From: Nocardia sp. NBC_00416
GTDB taxonomy: Bacteria; Actinomycetota; Actinomycetes; Mycobacteriales; Mycobacteriaceae
Direction: 5' to 3'
Assembly (NCBI RefSeq): GCF_036032445.1
Contig: NZ_CP107932.1
Coordinates: forward strand, 5,334,501-5,398,500
DNA: 64,000 nucleotides
The notes under the pieces were generated by a model. The model ran no database searches, was not told where the DNA came from, and worked only from the letters and a program-made list of their open reading frames with translations. Positions 8,510 through 15,584 of the stretch are shown one piece after another (within the stretch, counting starts at the first letter, position 1; every line of letters begins with the position of its first letter). A program made the position numbers and the translations under genes.

Positions 8510-9022
8510 ATGTCGACCACCAGTGCGGCGGCGCGTCGCGGATTGCGTCGCACCTCGTTTCGGATCGCGTTGCTCGGCGCGCTGATCGCCGCTCCCGCCC
8601 TGGTGGCGATACCGGCGTCGGCACAACCGGGTGATGGTCCGATCACGGCGCACTCGGCCCCCGTCACCGATGACTACGACTCCTTCGGCTACGACCGCAA
8701 CGGCTACGACCGCGAGGGGTATGACCGGTCCGGGCGCGATCGCGAGGGCTACGACGAGGACGGCTACGACTTTTTCGGGCGCGATCGCGACGGCTACGAC
8801 GAGGACGGGCTCGACAGTTTCCGGCGCGACCGGGCCGGGTACGATCGCGAGGGCTACGACCGGTGGGGTTATGACCGCCGCGGTTTCGATCGCGAGGGGT
8901 ACACGTCCTTGGGGTGCCGCATCGACGGCAACGACCGGGAGTCGGCAGACCGCGCGGTCTGCGACGCATGGCGGGCGCGCCTGGCGACCGGCAGCCGCCC
9001 GGCGACCGGCAGCGCCGGCTGA
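8510..9022 (+). CDS. Secreted protein made of tandem YDxxG pentapeptides
   Basis: 170 residues. A basic N-terminus and a hydrophobic core (FRIALLGALIAAPALVAIPASA) make a signal peptide, probably cut after ASA near residue 38. From residue 56 to about 135 there are 16 uninterrupted five-residue units with consensus Y/R/F/L-D-x-x-G (YDSFG, YDRNG, YDREG and so on), followed by one degenerate unit (CRIDG) and a short non-repeat tail with a second Cys (C136 and C151 could pair). The repeat is very rich in Asp, Arg, Tyr and Gly and is probably unfolded or a metal-binding linear repeat. Good ribosome site (AGGAG), ATG start. It stands alone; function unknown. Confidence 0.8.
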   Translation: MSTTSAAARRGLRRTSFRIALLGALIAAPALVAIPASAQPGDGPITAHSAPVTDDYDSFGYDRNGYDREGYDRSGRDREGYDEDGYDFFGRDRDGYDEDGLDSFRRDRAGYDREGYDRWGYDRRGFDREGYTSLGCRIDGNDRESADRAVCDAWRARLATGSRPATGSAG

Positions 9023-9051
9023 CCGGCATTCGATTGCCACACCCGGACACG

Positions 9052-9091
9052 AACGCCCGCCGCCCGGCTTACAGCCGGGGTAGCGGGCGTT
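9052..9091. terminator. Bidirectional terminator between convergent genes
   Basis: AACGCCCGC (9052-9060) pairs with GCGGGCGTT (9083-9091) and an inner CCCGGC/GCCGGG stem (9063-9068 with 9074-9079) sits inside it. It separates the pentapeptide-repeat gene from the convergent SDR gene and suits termination from both sides. Confidence 0.65.
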
Positions 9092-9106
9092 GTTGTGGGG
9101 CGGGGA

Positions 9107-9874
9107 CTACCGCGGCGCCATCCGTAGCGCGCCGTCCATGCGAATGGTCTCGCCGTTGAGGTAGTCGTGTTCGACGATGTATTGCGAGAGCTGCGCGTAC
9201 TCGTCCGGCCGGCCCAGCCGGGACGGGAACGGCACGCCGGCCTCTAGGCCCTGACGGTATTCCTCGGTGACGCCGGCCAGCATCGGGGTGTCGATGATGC
9301 CGGGGGCGATGGTGTTGACGCGGATACCGAACTGCGCGAGGTCGCGCGCGGCCGGAACGGTCATACCGTGCACGCCGCCCTTGGAGGCCGAGTACGCGAT
9401 CTGGCCGATCTGGCCCTCGAACGCCGCCACCGAGGCGGTGTTGACGACGACACCGCGCTGGCCGGCCTCGTCCACGGCATCGGTCTTGGCGATGGCGTCG
9501 GCGGCCAGTCGCATGACGTTGAAGGTGCCGAGCAGGTTCACGGTGATGACCGTGCGGAACAGTTCCAGATCGTGCGGGCCGTTCTTCGACAGGATGCGCC
9601 CGGCCCAGCCGACACCGGCGCAGTTGACCACGATACGCAGCGGCGTGCCCGATTCGACGACCTTCGCTACGGCGGCGGCGACCTCGTCGTGGCTCGTGAC
9701 ATCGGCGGCCAGCAGGGTGACCCCGTCGGGGACATTGTCGCCCGCGCGTTCGATCGACTGCGGTACGTCGAGCCCGAAGACAGTGGCGCCCAGATCAGCG
9801 AAACGCTTGGCGGTGGCGGCGCCCAGACCGGACGCGCCCCCGGTGACGATGGCGGCGGAACCCGAAATCTCCAC
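9107..9874 (-). CDS. Short-chain dehydrogenase/reductase, 3-hydroxyacyl-CoA dehydrogenase-like
   Basis: 255 residues, classical SDR length. Visible motifs: the nucleotide-binding GGASGLG (residues 12-18), acidic D35-type residue after FGLD suggesting NAD(H), DVTSHDEV, NCAGVGWAG, and the catalytic Ser (VVNTASVAAFEG) followed by YSASK (Tyr and Lys). The C-terminal NTIAPGIIDTPMLAGV and YLNGETIRMDGALRM are typical of the HSD17B10-like SDRs that act on 2-methyl-3-hydroxyacyl-CoA or similar substrates. Substrate assignment is inference. It is transcribed alone, convergent with the repeat-protein gene and co-directional with the exporter gene upstream. Confidence 0.85.
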   Translation of the reverse strand: MEISGSAAIVTGGASGLGAATAKRFADLGATVFGLDVPQSIERAGDNVPDGVTLLAADVTSHDEVAAAVAKVVESGTPLRIVVNCAGVGWAGRILSKNGPHDLELFRTVITVNLLGTFNVMRLAADAIAKTDAVDEAGQRGVVVNTASVAAFEGQIGQIAYSASKGGVHGMTVPAARDLAQFGIRVNTIAPGIIDTPMLAGVTEEYRQGLEAGVPFPSRLGRPDEYAQLSQYIVEHDYLNGETIRMDGALRMAPR

Positions 9875-9985
9875 GATGGTCCTCTCGTTCGTGACAAGCC
9901 AGTTGGCCTAACGTCAATTGCACCCTAACCCGTGGGTGCCGAGGGGTCGTGGACGGTCCCCTTGCGCTGATCGGTGTCTGGTTAC

Positions 9986-10717
9986 TCAGTGTTGTTCGCC
10001 GACCCGCCGATCCTGGATCTCGTCCGGGTTCGGCCAGGTAGTGGCCGCTTTCCGTAGTGTGCGGCGCCACCAGAGGACCACGGCGGCCGCGCCCGGTGTG
10101 AGTAGCGCGATCCCGATCGCCGGCAGCAGACCGAGGGTAGGAGTCACGGTATCGACGCCGGTGAGAGTGCCGATGAAGAGGAACAGCAGCCCGGATCCGA
10201 AACCGATGGCGCGTTCGGGGAGGTGTTTGCCCACCAGGATGCCCACGGCGATGGCCAGCGCGTCCGCCGCCACCATGCCGATGGTGGAGCCCAGCCAGAC
10301 CGCGGCCCAGTTGTTGTCGGTGGCCAGCGCTGCGGTGGCGAACATGGTGCGATCGCCGAGTTCGGCCAGCAGGAACGCCGAGAGTACGACGAAGAAGGGC
10401 GCGGTGGTGGCGAACTTCGACGGTGCGGGTTCTTCGTCGTCGGGTGCGTCGGTGACGAGTTCACGCAGCGTCCACAAGCCGACGGCGAGAAAAGTGACGG
10501 CGGCCACCGCTGCGATGGCTGTGGTGGGCAGTGCCGCGCCCAGGAAATGTCCGATCGCGACCGAGATGATGTGGACCGCGGCGGTGGCGACGGTAATACC
10601 GCCCAGCACTACCCACCAGCGATAGCGCAGCGCGAACGTCAGAGCCATGAGTTGGGACTTATCGCCCAATTCGGCCAGAAAGACGATACCGATGGCGAGC
10701 CCGACGGTGGCGATCAT
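9986..10717 (-). CDS. TMEM165/GDT1 family (UPF0016) Mn2+/Ca2+ exporter
   Basis: 243 residues with six to seven membrane segments. The family signature appears twice, as the two-repeat fold requires: ELGDKSQ (about residues 16-22) and ELGDRTM (about 118-124); these Glu/Asp motifs line the cation pathway. An acidic loop (APDDEEPAPS) separates the halves. The gene lies directly downstream of a yybP-ykoY manganese riboswitch on the same strand (10797-10897), which strongly supports a role in exporting excess manganese. C-terminal tail is basic and soluble. The nearby sodA, with a Mn-type residue, fits a local manganese theme. Confidence 0.92.
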   Translation of the reverse strand: MIATVGLAIGIVFLAELGDKSQLMALTFALRYRWWVVLGGITVATAAVHIISVAIGHFLGAALPTTAIAAVAAVTFLAVGLWTLRELVTDAPDDEEPAPSKFATTAPFFVVLSAFLLAELGDRTMFATAALATDNNWAAVWLGSTIGMVAADALAIAVGILVGKHLPERAIGFGSGLLFLFIGTLTGVDTVTPTLGLLPAIGIALLTPGAAAVVLWWRRTLRKAATTWPNPDEIQDRRVGEQH

Positions 10718-10796
10718 CTGCTGGGTGCTCCCGATCCTCCGGTTCGCCGGCCGGATTCGGGTTCGCCTCCGGCCGACAACGACATTGCTGTTCGGC

Positions 10797-10897
10797 CGAA
10801 GGTCTCGCCCACCGGAAGAACCGGTTCACGCGACCGGACCCGCCGTTGGCCGGTGGGTCAGTATGTCGACCGCGTGATTGGGGGCTACTCCCCTTCG
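10797..10897 (-). ncRNA. yybP-ykoY manganese riboswitch
   Basis: On the minus strand the 5' leader of the exporter gene contains, in order, CGAAGGGGAGTAGC (10884-10897), GTCGACATACTGA, and GGTGGGCGAGACCTTCG (ending at 10797). These are the conserved internal-loop sequences of the yybP-ykoY aptamer (AGGGGAGUAGC, UCGACAUACUG, GGGCGAGACC). The closing P1 helix is visible as CGAAGG (10892-10897) pairing with CCUUCG (10797-10802). The RNA ends 79 nt before the ATG. Known family function: Mn2+ binding turns on expression of Mn exporters. Confidence 0.95.
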
Positions 10898-11369
10898 CTG
10901 CTGGCAACCTTACCGCACCGGCAATATCGCGGCAAGGATGCAGCAGCGAAATACCCTTCGGCGCAATAAGTTTGGTGCTGCAACCGGAATAGTTGGGTTT
11001 ACCTCAAAACTGTTCCGGGGTGCCCCGGAAGGGATTGTCGGCATCGCTTCGGCAAATATTGCGCGAATCCGAACGGTATTGCGCCGAGGTCTTCCGGGGG
11101 CGTTGGCCCGGCGACTTCAGGTGCTCCTCGACCTGCGCGTTTCCGGATCTCGCGCCGAGATGGGTCGTGTCCCCGGTATGCCGCGCCGAGGCATGCGAGA
11201 TCTTCAGCGTGCGACATTGTTCGCCGGTGCGGCCCGACCCGGTTCTGAAGTGTCGGCGTGGTCCGGACACCCTGGTGCCCGGCGGGTCGGATAGCGGCGC
11301 GGGGGCGAACGCGGCTCGCCTGCCCGAAGTGGCGGCCGGGTGACTCGCCGGTATTCGCGGCGGCCCGTG
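10898..11369. other. Intergenic region upstream of the riboswitch
   Basis: About 470 bp between the riboswitch and the end of the 175-residue gene. It contains a perfect palindrome TTCCGGGG-TG-CCCCGGAA at 11013-11030 and an AT-richer part around 10970-11010. The promoter of the riboswitch transcript should lie just upstream of 10897. Small open frames here (for example minus 11004-11270) have no recognisable features and I did not call them. Confidence 0.4.
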
Positions 11370-11897
11370 TCAGGCGGCCAGCAGCATTGCCAGTACGGCA
11401 GTGTCCGGGTCGCTGATCGGGTCCAGGCCCACCCGGCTCACCAGTGAGGTCACCGTGCCGTCCGCCTCGGCCTCCGCCCAGGCTGCTCGATGCTCCAGCC
11501 CCAGGTGGGGGATGCCCGGTAACAGCACGCAGCCGGAGGCGGCGCCGGTGCACTCGGGTAGTGAAGGGTTGGTTTCCGCGGGCGGGTGCAGCATGAACAG
11601 GGCCGGCGGGATGTGCTCGGCGTACCGGCCGGGCCGGACCCCGTCTTCGCCGAGCACCGGGCCCTCGGAGATCACCAGGCCGACGGTGTCCGGCTCCGGA
11701 TCGTCGGGTAGTTCCTCGCGGACGCCGAAGATGGTGGAGGTCGTGAGCAGGCCGGGCATCGATGCCACGCGTACGGCGAGTACCAGGAGCTGCGACCACT
11801 CCTTGGTCGTATCCGGCCAGCGCCCGGAGATGACGAAGCCGCGCAGCGTGCCGCGGGCATGGAACGGTGTGACGCCTATCGGACTGTTGCTGCGCAC
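11370..11897 (-). CDS. Conserved hypothetical protein, probable Rv3847 counterpart
   Basis: 175 residues, no signal peptide or membrane helix. Readable features: an N-terminal GTLRGFVISGRWPDTTKEWSQ, an acidic middle (REELPDDPEPDTVGLV) and a C-terminal LVSRVGLDPISDPDTAVLAMLLAA. No catalytic motif is obvious to me. The gene lies beside sodA in the same relative arrangement as M. tuberculosis Rv3847, whose remembered length of about 177 residues fits; this assignment rests on synteny and length. Function unknown. It is followed by a 180-bp gap from sodA that contains a terminator-like hairpin. Confidence 0.65.
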   Translation of the reverse strand: MRSNSPIGVTPFHARGTLRGFVISGRWPDTTKEWSQLLVLAVRVASMPGLLTTSTIFGVREELPDDPEPDTVGLVISEGPVLGEDGVRPGRYAEHIPPALFMLHPPAETNPSLPECTGAASGCVLLPGIPHLGLEHRAAWAEAEADGTVTSLVSRVGLDPISDPDTAVLAMLLAA

Positions 11898-12022
11898 GAT
11901 GCCTCCCGTGCGTTAACGGGGGCGGCTTTGCCCGTCCTCGAACTTCGTGAAAGTCGAGGATCGCGCACAAGTCATCTGGCACACAAGTACCAGAGAGTGC
12001 CAGTTCGGGCGGAAACGGCGAA

Positions 12023-12051
12023 AGACCCGCGGACACGGGGTCCACGGGTCT
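12023..12051 (-). terminator. Terminator hairpin after sodA
   Basis: AGACCCG (12023-12029) pairs with CGGGTCT (12045-12051) and GGAC pairs with GTCC inside, with a 5-nt loop. It lies 30 bp past the sodA stop on the minus strand. Confidence 0.65.
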
Positions 12052-12080
12052 CGCGCGAAGTTCGGCCGGTGACCGGACGC

Positions 12081-12704
12081 TCAGCCGAAGATGAGGCCCT
12101 TGGCCTGGCTGGTGGCCTTGGTGAAACGCTCCTGGACGTCGGCCCAGTTGACCACGTTCCAGAAGGCCTTCACATAGTCGGCCTTGACGTTCTTGTACTG
12201 CAGGTAGAAGGCGTGCTCCCACATATCGACCTGCAACAGCGGAATGATGCCCAGCGGCACATTGGCCTGCTGGTCGTACAGCTGGAAGGTCAGCAGCTTC
12301 TGGCCCAGGGTGTCGTAGCCGAGCACCGCCCAGCCCGAGCCCTGCAGACCGTTGGCCGCGGCGGTGAACTGCGCCCGGAACTTGTCGAACGAGCCGAACT
12401 GGTCGTCGATGGCGGCGGCCAGGTCGCCGGTCGGCTTGTCGCCGCCGTTGGGGGAGAGGTTCTTCCACCAGATGGAGTGGTTGACATGGCCACCGAGGTG
12501 GAAGGCGAGGTTCTTCTCGTTCAAGAAGATGGCGCCGTGATCACCGGCTTCGCGTGCCGCTTCGAGCTTCTCCACGGCGGTGTTCACACCGGCCACGTAG
12601 GCCGCGTGGTGCTTCGAGTGGTGAATCTCGTTGATCTGCCCGGAGATATGCGGCTCCAGAGCGCCGTAGTCGTAATCCAGATCTGGCAGCGTGTACTCAG
12701 CCAC
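12081..12704 (-). CDS. sodA: Superoxide dismutase, Mn-type residue pattern
   Basis: 207 residues from the GTG at 12702-12704, which has a strong AAGGAAGGG ribosome site. All four metal ligands are present with M. tuberculosis numbering: H28 (NEIHHSKHH), H76 (GGHVNH), D160 and H164 (DMWEH). Residue 145 is Gln (YDQQAN), whereas the iron enzyme of M. tuberculosis has His there; Gln145 is associated with Mn preference in other mycobacteria. The C-terminal NVVNWADVQERF and KGLIFG are strongly conserved. No signal peptide, as in mycobacterial SodA. It detoxifies superoxide; likely expressed as its own unit, closed by the hairpin at 12023. Confidence 0.95.
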   Translation of the reverse strand: MAEYTLPDLDYDYGALEPHISGQINEIHHSKHHAAYVAGVNTAVEKLEAAREAGDHGAIFLNEKNLAFHLGGHVNHSIWWKNLSPNGGDKPTGDLAAAIDDQFGSFDKFRAQFTAAANGLQGSGWAVLGYDTLGQKLLTFQLYDQQANVPLGIIPLLQVDMWEHAFYLQYKNVKADYVKAFWNVVNWADVQERFTKATSQAKGLIFG

Positions 12705-13023
12705 GAATGTCCCTTCCTTGTCGGGTCGAGTGCTTCCTGTAGGGATGCTCCCGACCATTCGTACACCCGAACGGTCCAACTCGCCCCGACGCCCCACAAT
12801 TCCACACCGGCGCGACCCCGACCATCCGAGAGCGGTTCGGAGGGGTGGCCGAGTCCTCATGGATCCTGCCCCTGCCGGGGCGGATGCCCGATTCTCGTAG
12901 CGCCGGCGATCGGGTCGCCGGACTACGGAATTCGACGTTCGTTACCACGATGCCGCCGCCGCGGTACCCGGTTGCGATATCGAAACGGATACCGCAGCGC
13001 GGCGGGGAAGGCCGGTGCGGCCG
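12705..13023. other. Intergenic region upstream of sodA
   Basis: About 320 bp between the end of the 212-residue gene and the sodA start. The sodA promoter should lie within the part nearest 12705; no clear -10/-35 stands out. A stretch at 12839-12857 resembles the 5' end of a tRNA-Ser but has no 3' partner and is not called. Confidence 0.35.
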
Positions 13024-13662
13024 CTATAGGGGAGGCGCGATACCGGGGTGGGTTGCGCGGGGGTCGCCTTTGTCGTGGGCGGCCCACCAGCGTTCCGACC
13101 CGGAAACGAGATCGGGGAGCGGGATCGGCTTCCCGTTCGGAGTTTCCGCGGTGACCTTGTCGAACCACACCCGGATATCGAGTTCCCGGGGATCGATGCC
13201 CTCCTCCTGGGAGAATTCCAGGACGTGCCGGGCGATCCTGGTATCGATCGCGGCGTCGAAACTGAGCAGTTCGCTCCACAGCGCCCAACTGCTGTCGTCG
13301 AGGTCGATGAATTCCCAGCCGTGCAGGCGGCTACCGCCGAAACTCGCGACCGCGGCCGGGAGCCCCGACAGTTCCAGCGGCAGGATCCGCGGCTCCAGAT
13401 CGTCCCACCGTTGTAGCCGCAACGATGCGGCAATCCTCGAGACTCCGTGGAAGACGAGTCGTACCCGGTCGTACCCGGAGTTCGACTCCTGGTCATCTTC
13501 AGATGTGCCAGCGGTTTGCTCCGGCAGGCTGAGCACCTCGAGGTCGAGCTCCAGCCGTTTGGCCTCGGAATCCACTTCCAATCCCAGGCATCCGGCCTCC
13601 GACAGCGCCTTGTCGAGGCCGGCCGCGTTCAGTTCGTCGAGTAACCCCCTGGTCGATGTCAT
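13024..13662 (-). CDS. Hypothetical protein
   Basis: 212 residues, acidic, with codon use that matches the neighbours and a normal ATG. It begins MTSTRGLLDELNAAGLDKALSEAG, then a predicted beta-rich part (LELDLEVLSL, YDRVRLVFHGVSRIAASL, RILPLELSGLPAAVASFGG) and a Trp-rich middle (WEFIDLDDSSWALWSELLSF). No signal peptide, membrane helix or catalytic motif is visible. I do not recognise the family. It is divergent from the rhodanese gene across a 490-bp region that holds a hairpin and a palindrome, either of which could regulate it. Confidence 0.6.
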   Translation of the reverse strand: MTSTRGLLDELNAAGLDKALSEAGCLGLEVDSEAKRLELDLEVLSLPEQTAGTSEDDQESNSGYDRVRLVFHGVSRIAASLRLQRWDDLEPRILPLELSGLPAAVASFGGSRLHGWEFIDLDDSSWALWSELLSFDAAIDTRIARHVLEFSQEEGIDPRELDIRVWFDKVTAETPNGKPIPLPDLVSGSERWWAAHDKGDPRATHPGIAPPL

Positions 13663-13758
13663 GGCGCCAGATTACCGAGGTCAGTACCGGGATCTGGGGA
13701 TTTTGCCGATTTCGGATTCGGGTGGAACCGATCCGGAGGCGCCGGCGTCCAAGTTGTT

Positions 13759-13788
13759 ATCGGGTCACGCAACGGTGCGTGACCCGAT
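13759..13788. terminator. Perfect stem-loop with no known upstream gene
   Basis: ATCGGGTCACGCA pairs with TGCGTGACCCGAT around an ACGG loop. Both flanking genes read away from it, so it does not end either of them; it may end an unannotated small RNA or serve as a protein-binding site. Confidence 0.45.
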
Positions 13789-13937
13789 CGGGTGGCCGGA
13801 CGGCCGCTCCGGGATCTTTGGAGGGGAGTACCGGATCGGCCGTACGGTTCCGCCATTATCGCAGGTCAACCGGCTTGTGGTCGAGTATCTGAGATATTGG
13901 TGCGCTGAATGATAGCTGTTACCAGCGGTTTTCGTGG

Positions 13938-13957
13938 TGAGTTATGCGCATAACTCA
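13938..13957. promoter_or_regulatory. Perfect 20-bp palindrome, candidate operator
   Basis: TGAGTTATGC followed by its exact complement GCATAACTCA. The site is AT-rich for this genome and lies about 195 bp before the rhodanese start and 275 bp before the divergent hypothetical gene. It has the form of a binding site for a dimeric repressor; the regulator is unknown. Confidence 0.5.
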
Positions 13958-14151
13958 TGGAATTCTCAGGGAAGCGCTTGCCGTCGATCGGAGTGGTTCG
14001 GCATGGATTCCATCCGGCGAATCTTCCGCATCATCCGGCGTGTCGGTGGCGCGGATCGCCGGGGATCGGTGTCGGACGACCAGTAGTCGCCTCGTGGGCG
14101 GCTCCTGCCGGACCGGGCAGCCGTCCTGGTGGTTATGGCAGGATCAATGAG

Positions 14152-14514
14152 GTGACGAGCTTCGGAGTCCCGTCGGTACCGGTCGAGGCCGTACCCGCTG
14201 AATTCGACCATCCGCCCGGGGAGGCGGCTGCCGCCGTCCTGCTCGATGTGCGCGAAAACGACGAATGGCAGCTCGGCCACGCTCCCGGGGCCGTGCACAT
14301 TCCGCTCGCGGATATACCCGCCCGCTACGGTGAGCTCGACCCCGACGCCGATCTGTACGTGGCGTGCCGGCAGGGCGGGCGTTCGCTCGAGGCCGTCAAA
14401 TTCCTCGCGAACGTGGGTTACGAAGCGGTGAACGTGGTCGGTGGAATGGTGGCCTGGCAGCAGACCGGTCGTCCGCTGATCGCCGAGGGTGCCGAGCCCG
14501 CGAAGATCTACTGA
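14152..14514 (+). CDS. Rhodanese-like domain protein
   Basis: 120 residues, a single rhodanese domain. The family pattern is clear: LLDVREN-EWQ-GH-PGAVHIPL, then DADLYVACRQGGRS, which contains the catalytic Cys in the active-site loop CRQGGRS, and VVGGMVAWQQTGRP at the end. Such proteins carry a persulfide on the Cys and move sulfur; the substrate is unknown. The frame is open from 13957, but the GTG at 14152 has a CAGGAT box 7 nt upstream, fitting a leaderless start, and the protein then begins just before the domain. The next gene (DUF4328) starts 17 bp downstream, so they are likely co-transcribed. Confidence 0.88.
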   Translation: MTSFGVPSVPVEAVPAEFDHPPGEAAAAVLLDVRENDEWQLGHAPGAVHIPLADIPARYGELDPDADLYVACRQGGRSLEAVKFLANVGYEAVNVVGGMVAWQQTGRPLIAEGAEPAKIY

Positions 14515-14531
14515 GAAAAGCGAGGTGCGCG

Positions 14532-15584
14532 GTGAGTACGGTGGTGCAGCCTTGTGCCCGCTGCGGTACGCGCTGGGCGGTGCAGGGTCCGCCGATGCAC
14601 TGGTGCCCGCGTTGCCGCGGCGTTCTGCTCTCGCCGGGGCCGATCGACGCCCCGCCGGAACGCCGTAACTATCGCTGGGTCGCCCGGCGGCCCGGCCAGC
14701 TCAGTCGGCCCGGTCGCGCCGGGGATTCGGCGCGCGGCGACACCGCGACCCCGCACTACACCGAGATCCCTCGCTGGGGACTGGCGGACCGGCCCGCCTC
14801 GGAAAGCGATCAGGAAAGCGGCCGGCCACGTCCGCTGAGTACCTTGACCAGGTGGGTGCATGCCGCGCTCTTCGCCACCGCGGTGTTGTTCGCTGTCGCC
14901 GCGGCCGCCGAACTGGGCCGCTATTTGATCCTGCTGCGCAACCGCACCCGGCTCATCGAGCCGCCGCTGCTGTGGTTCTCCGACGCGCTGGTGAACACCG
15001 CGGCGCTGTTCGCGCTGATCATGGCCCTCGTTTCCGCGGTCGCCGCGCTCGGCTGGCTGATCGAGGTTCGTCGCGCGGCCTTCGCGGCGGCGGGCAGCAG
15101 TGACCCCCGCTCACCGCGCATGCTGGCGCTCGGCTGCCTGATCCCGGTGGTGAATCTGATCTGGCCGGGCGTATTCCTCACCGAAGTCGTATCCGGCGGC
15201 GCCGACCCTCGACCGCGTAACGCGATCCGCCTCTGGTGGGCGGTCTGGGTATTCGGCGGCCTGCTAGCGGTGGCGACGCTGTTCTGGCGCACCGCGGATT
15301 CGCTGCAGGCCCAGGCGGACGGGGTGCTGTTCACCGCGTTCGCCGACGCGGTGGCGGCCGCTGTCGCCGTCCTGACGCTCTGGGTGATGCGCACGATCGA
15401 AGGCCGGGATCTGGACGGCCGGAGGCGGCTCGCCCGCCGCTGGGTGATCGCCGTCGATCCGGCGACACCGTTGATCGAACCGGTGCATCCGGGACCGGCC
15501 GCTACGGTGAACACGGCGGCCGCCGAGCCCGCCGATTCCGGGGTCAGCGCCGATCGAGCACCACAGGAGGTTGTGGCGAAGTGA
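14532..15584 (+). CDS. DUF4328 membrane protein with N-terminal zinc ribbon
   Basis: 350 residues from the GTG at 14532. The N-terminus has a four-Cys zinc-ribbon pattern (CARCGTRW then WCPRCRG). A basic/Gly-rich linker follows, then the DUF4328 membrane domain with about six helices (HAALFATAVLFAVAAAAELGRY, ALVNTAALFALIMALVSAVAAL, and the conserved LALGCLIPVVNLIWPG and LWWAVWVFGGLLAV). The layout and place beside the glycerophosphodiesterase gene match M. tuberculosis Rv3843c. Function unknown. The stop overlaps the next start as GTGA, so translation is coupled to the phosphodiesterase. Confidence 0.82.
   Translation: MSTVVQPCARCGTRWAVQGPPMHWCPRCRGVLLSPGPIDAPPERRNYRWVARRPGQLSRPGRAGDSARGDTATPHYTEIPRWGLADRPASESDQESGRPRPLSTLTRWVHAALFATAVLFAVAAAAELGRYLILLRNRTRLIEPPLLWFSDALVNTAALFALIMALVSAVAALGWLIEVRRAAFAAAGSSDPRSPRMLALGCLIPVVNLIWPGVFLTEVVSGGADPRPRNAIRLWWAVWVFGGLLAVATLFWRTADSLQAQADGVLFTAFADAVAAAVAVLTLWVMRTIEGRDLDGRRRLARRWVIAVDPATPLIEPVHPGPAATVNTAAAEPADSGVSADRAPQEVVAK

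Larger units (their letters stand above)
13663..14151. other. Structured intergenic region between divergent genes
   Basis: 490 bp between the hypothetical gene and the rhodanese gene. It contains a perfect 13-bp stem-loop (13759-13788), a perfect 20-bp palindrome (13938-13957) and an AT-richer part (13865-13930) that could hold promoters. No open frame with coding features was seen. Confidence 0.5.

Noticed and set aside
11004..11270. 88-codon minus-strand frame upstream of the riboswitch
   Set aside because: No recognisable domain, no good ribosome site, atypical composition.
12839..12920. tRNA-Ser-like 5' end (GGAGGGGTGGCCGAGT)
   Set aside because: No anticodon arm, T-arm or matching 3' acceptor strand follows within 100 bp.
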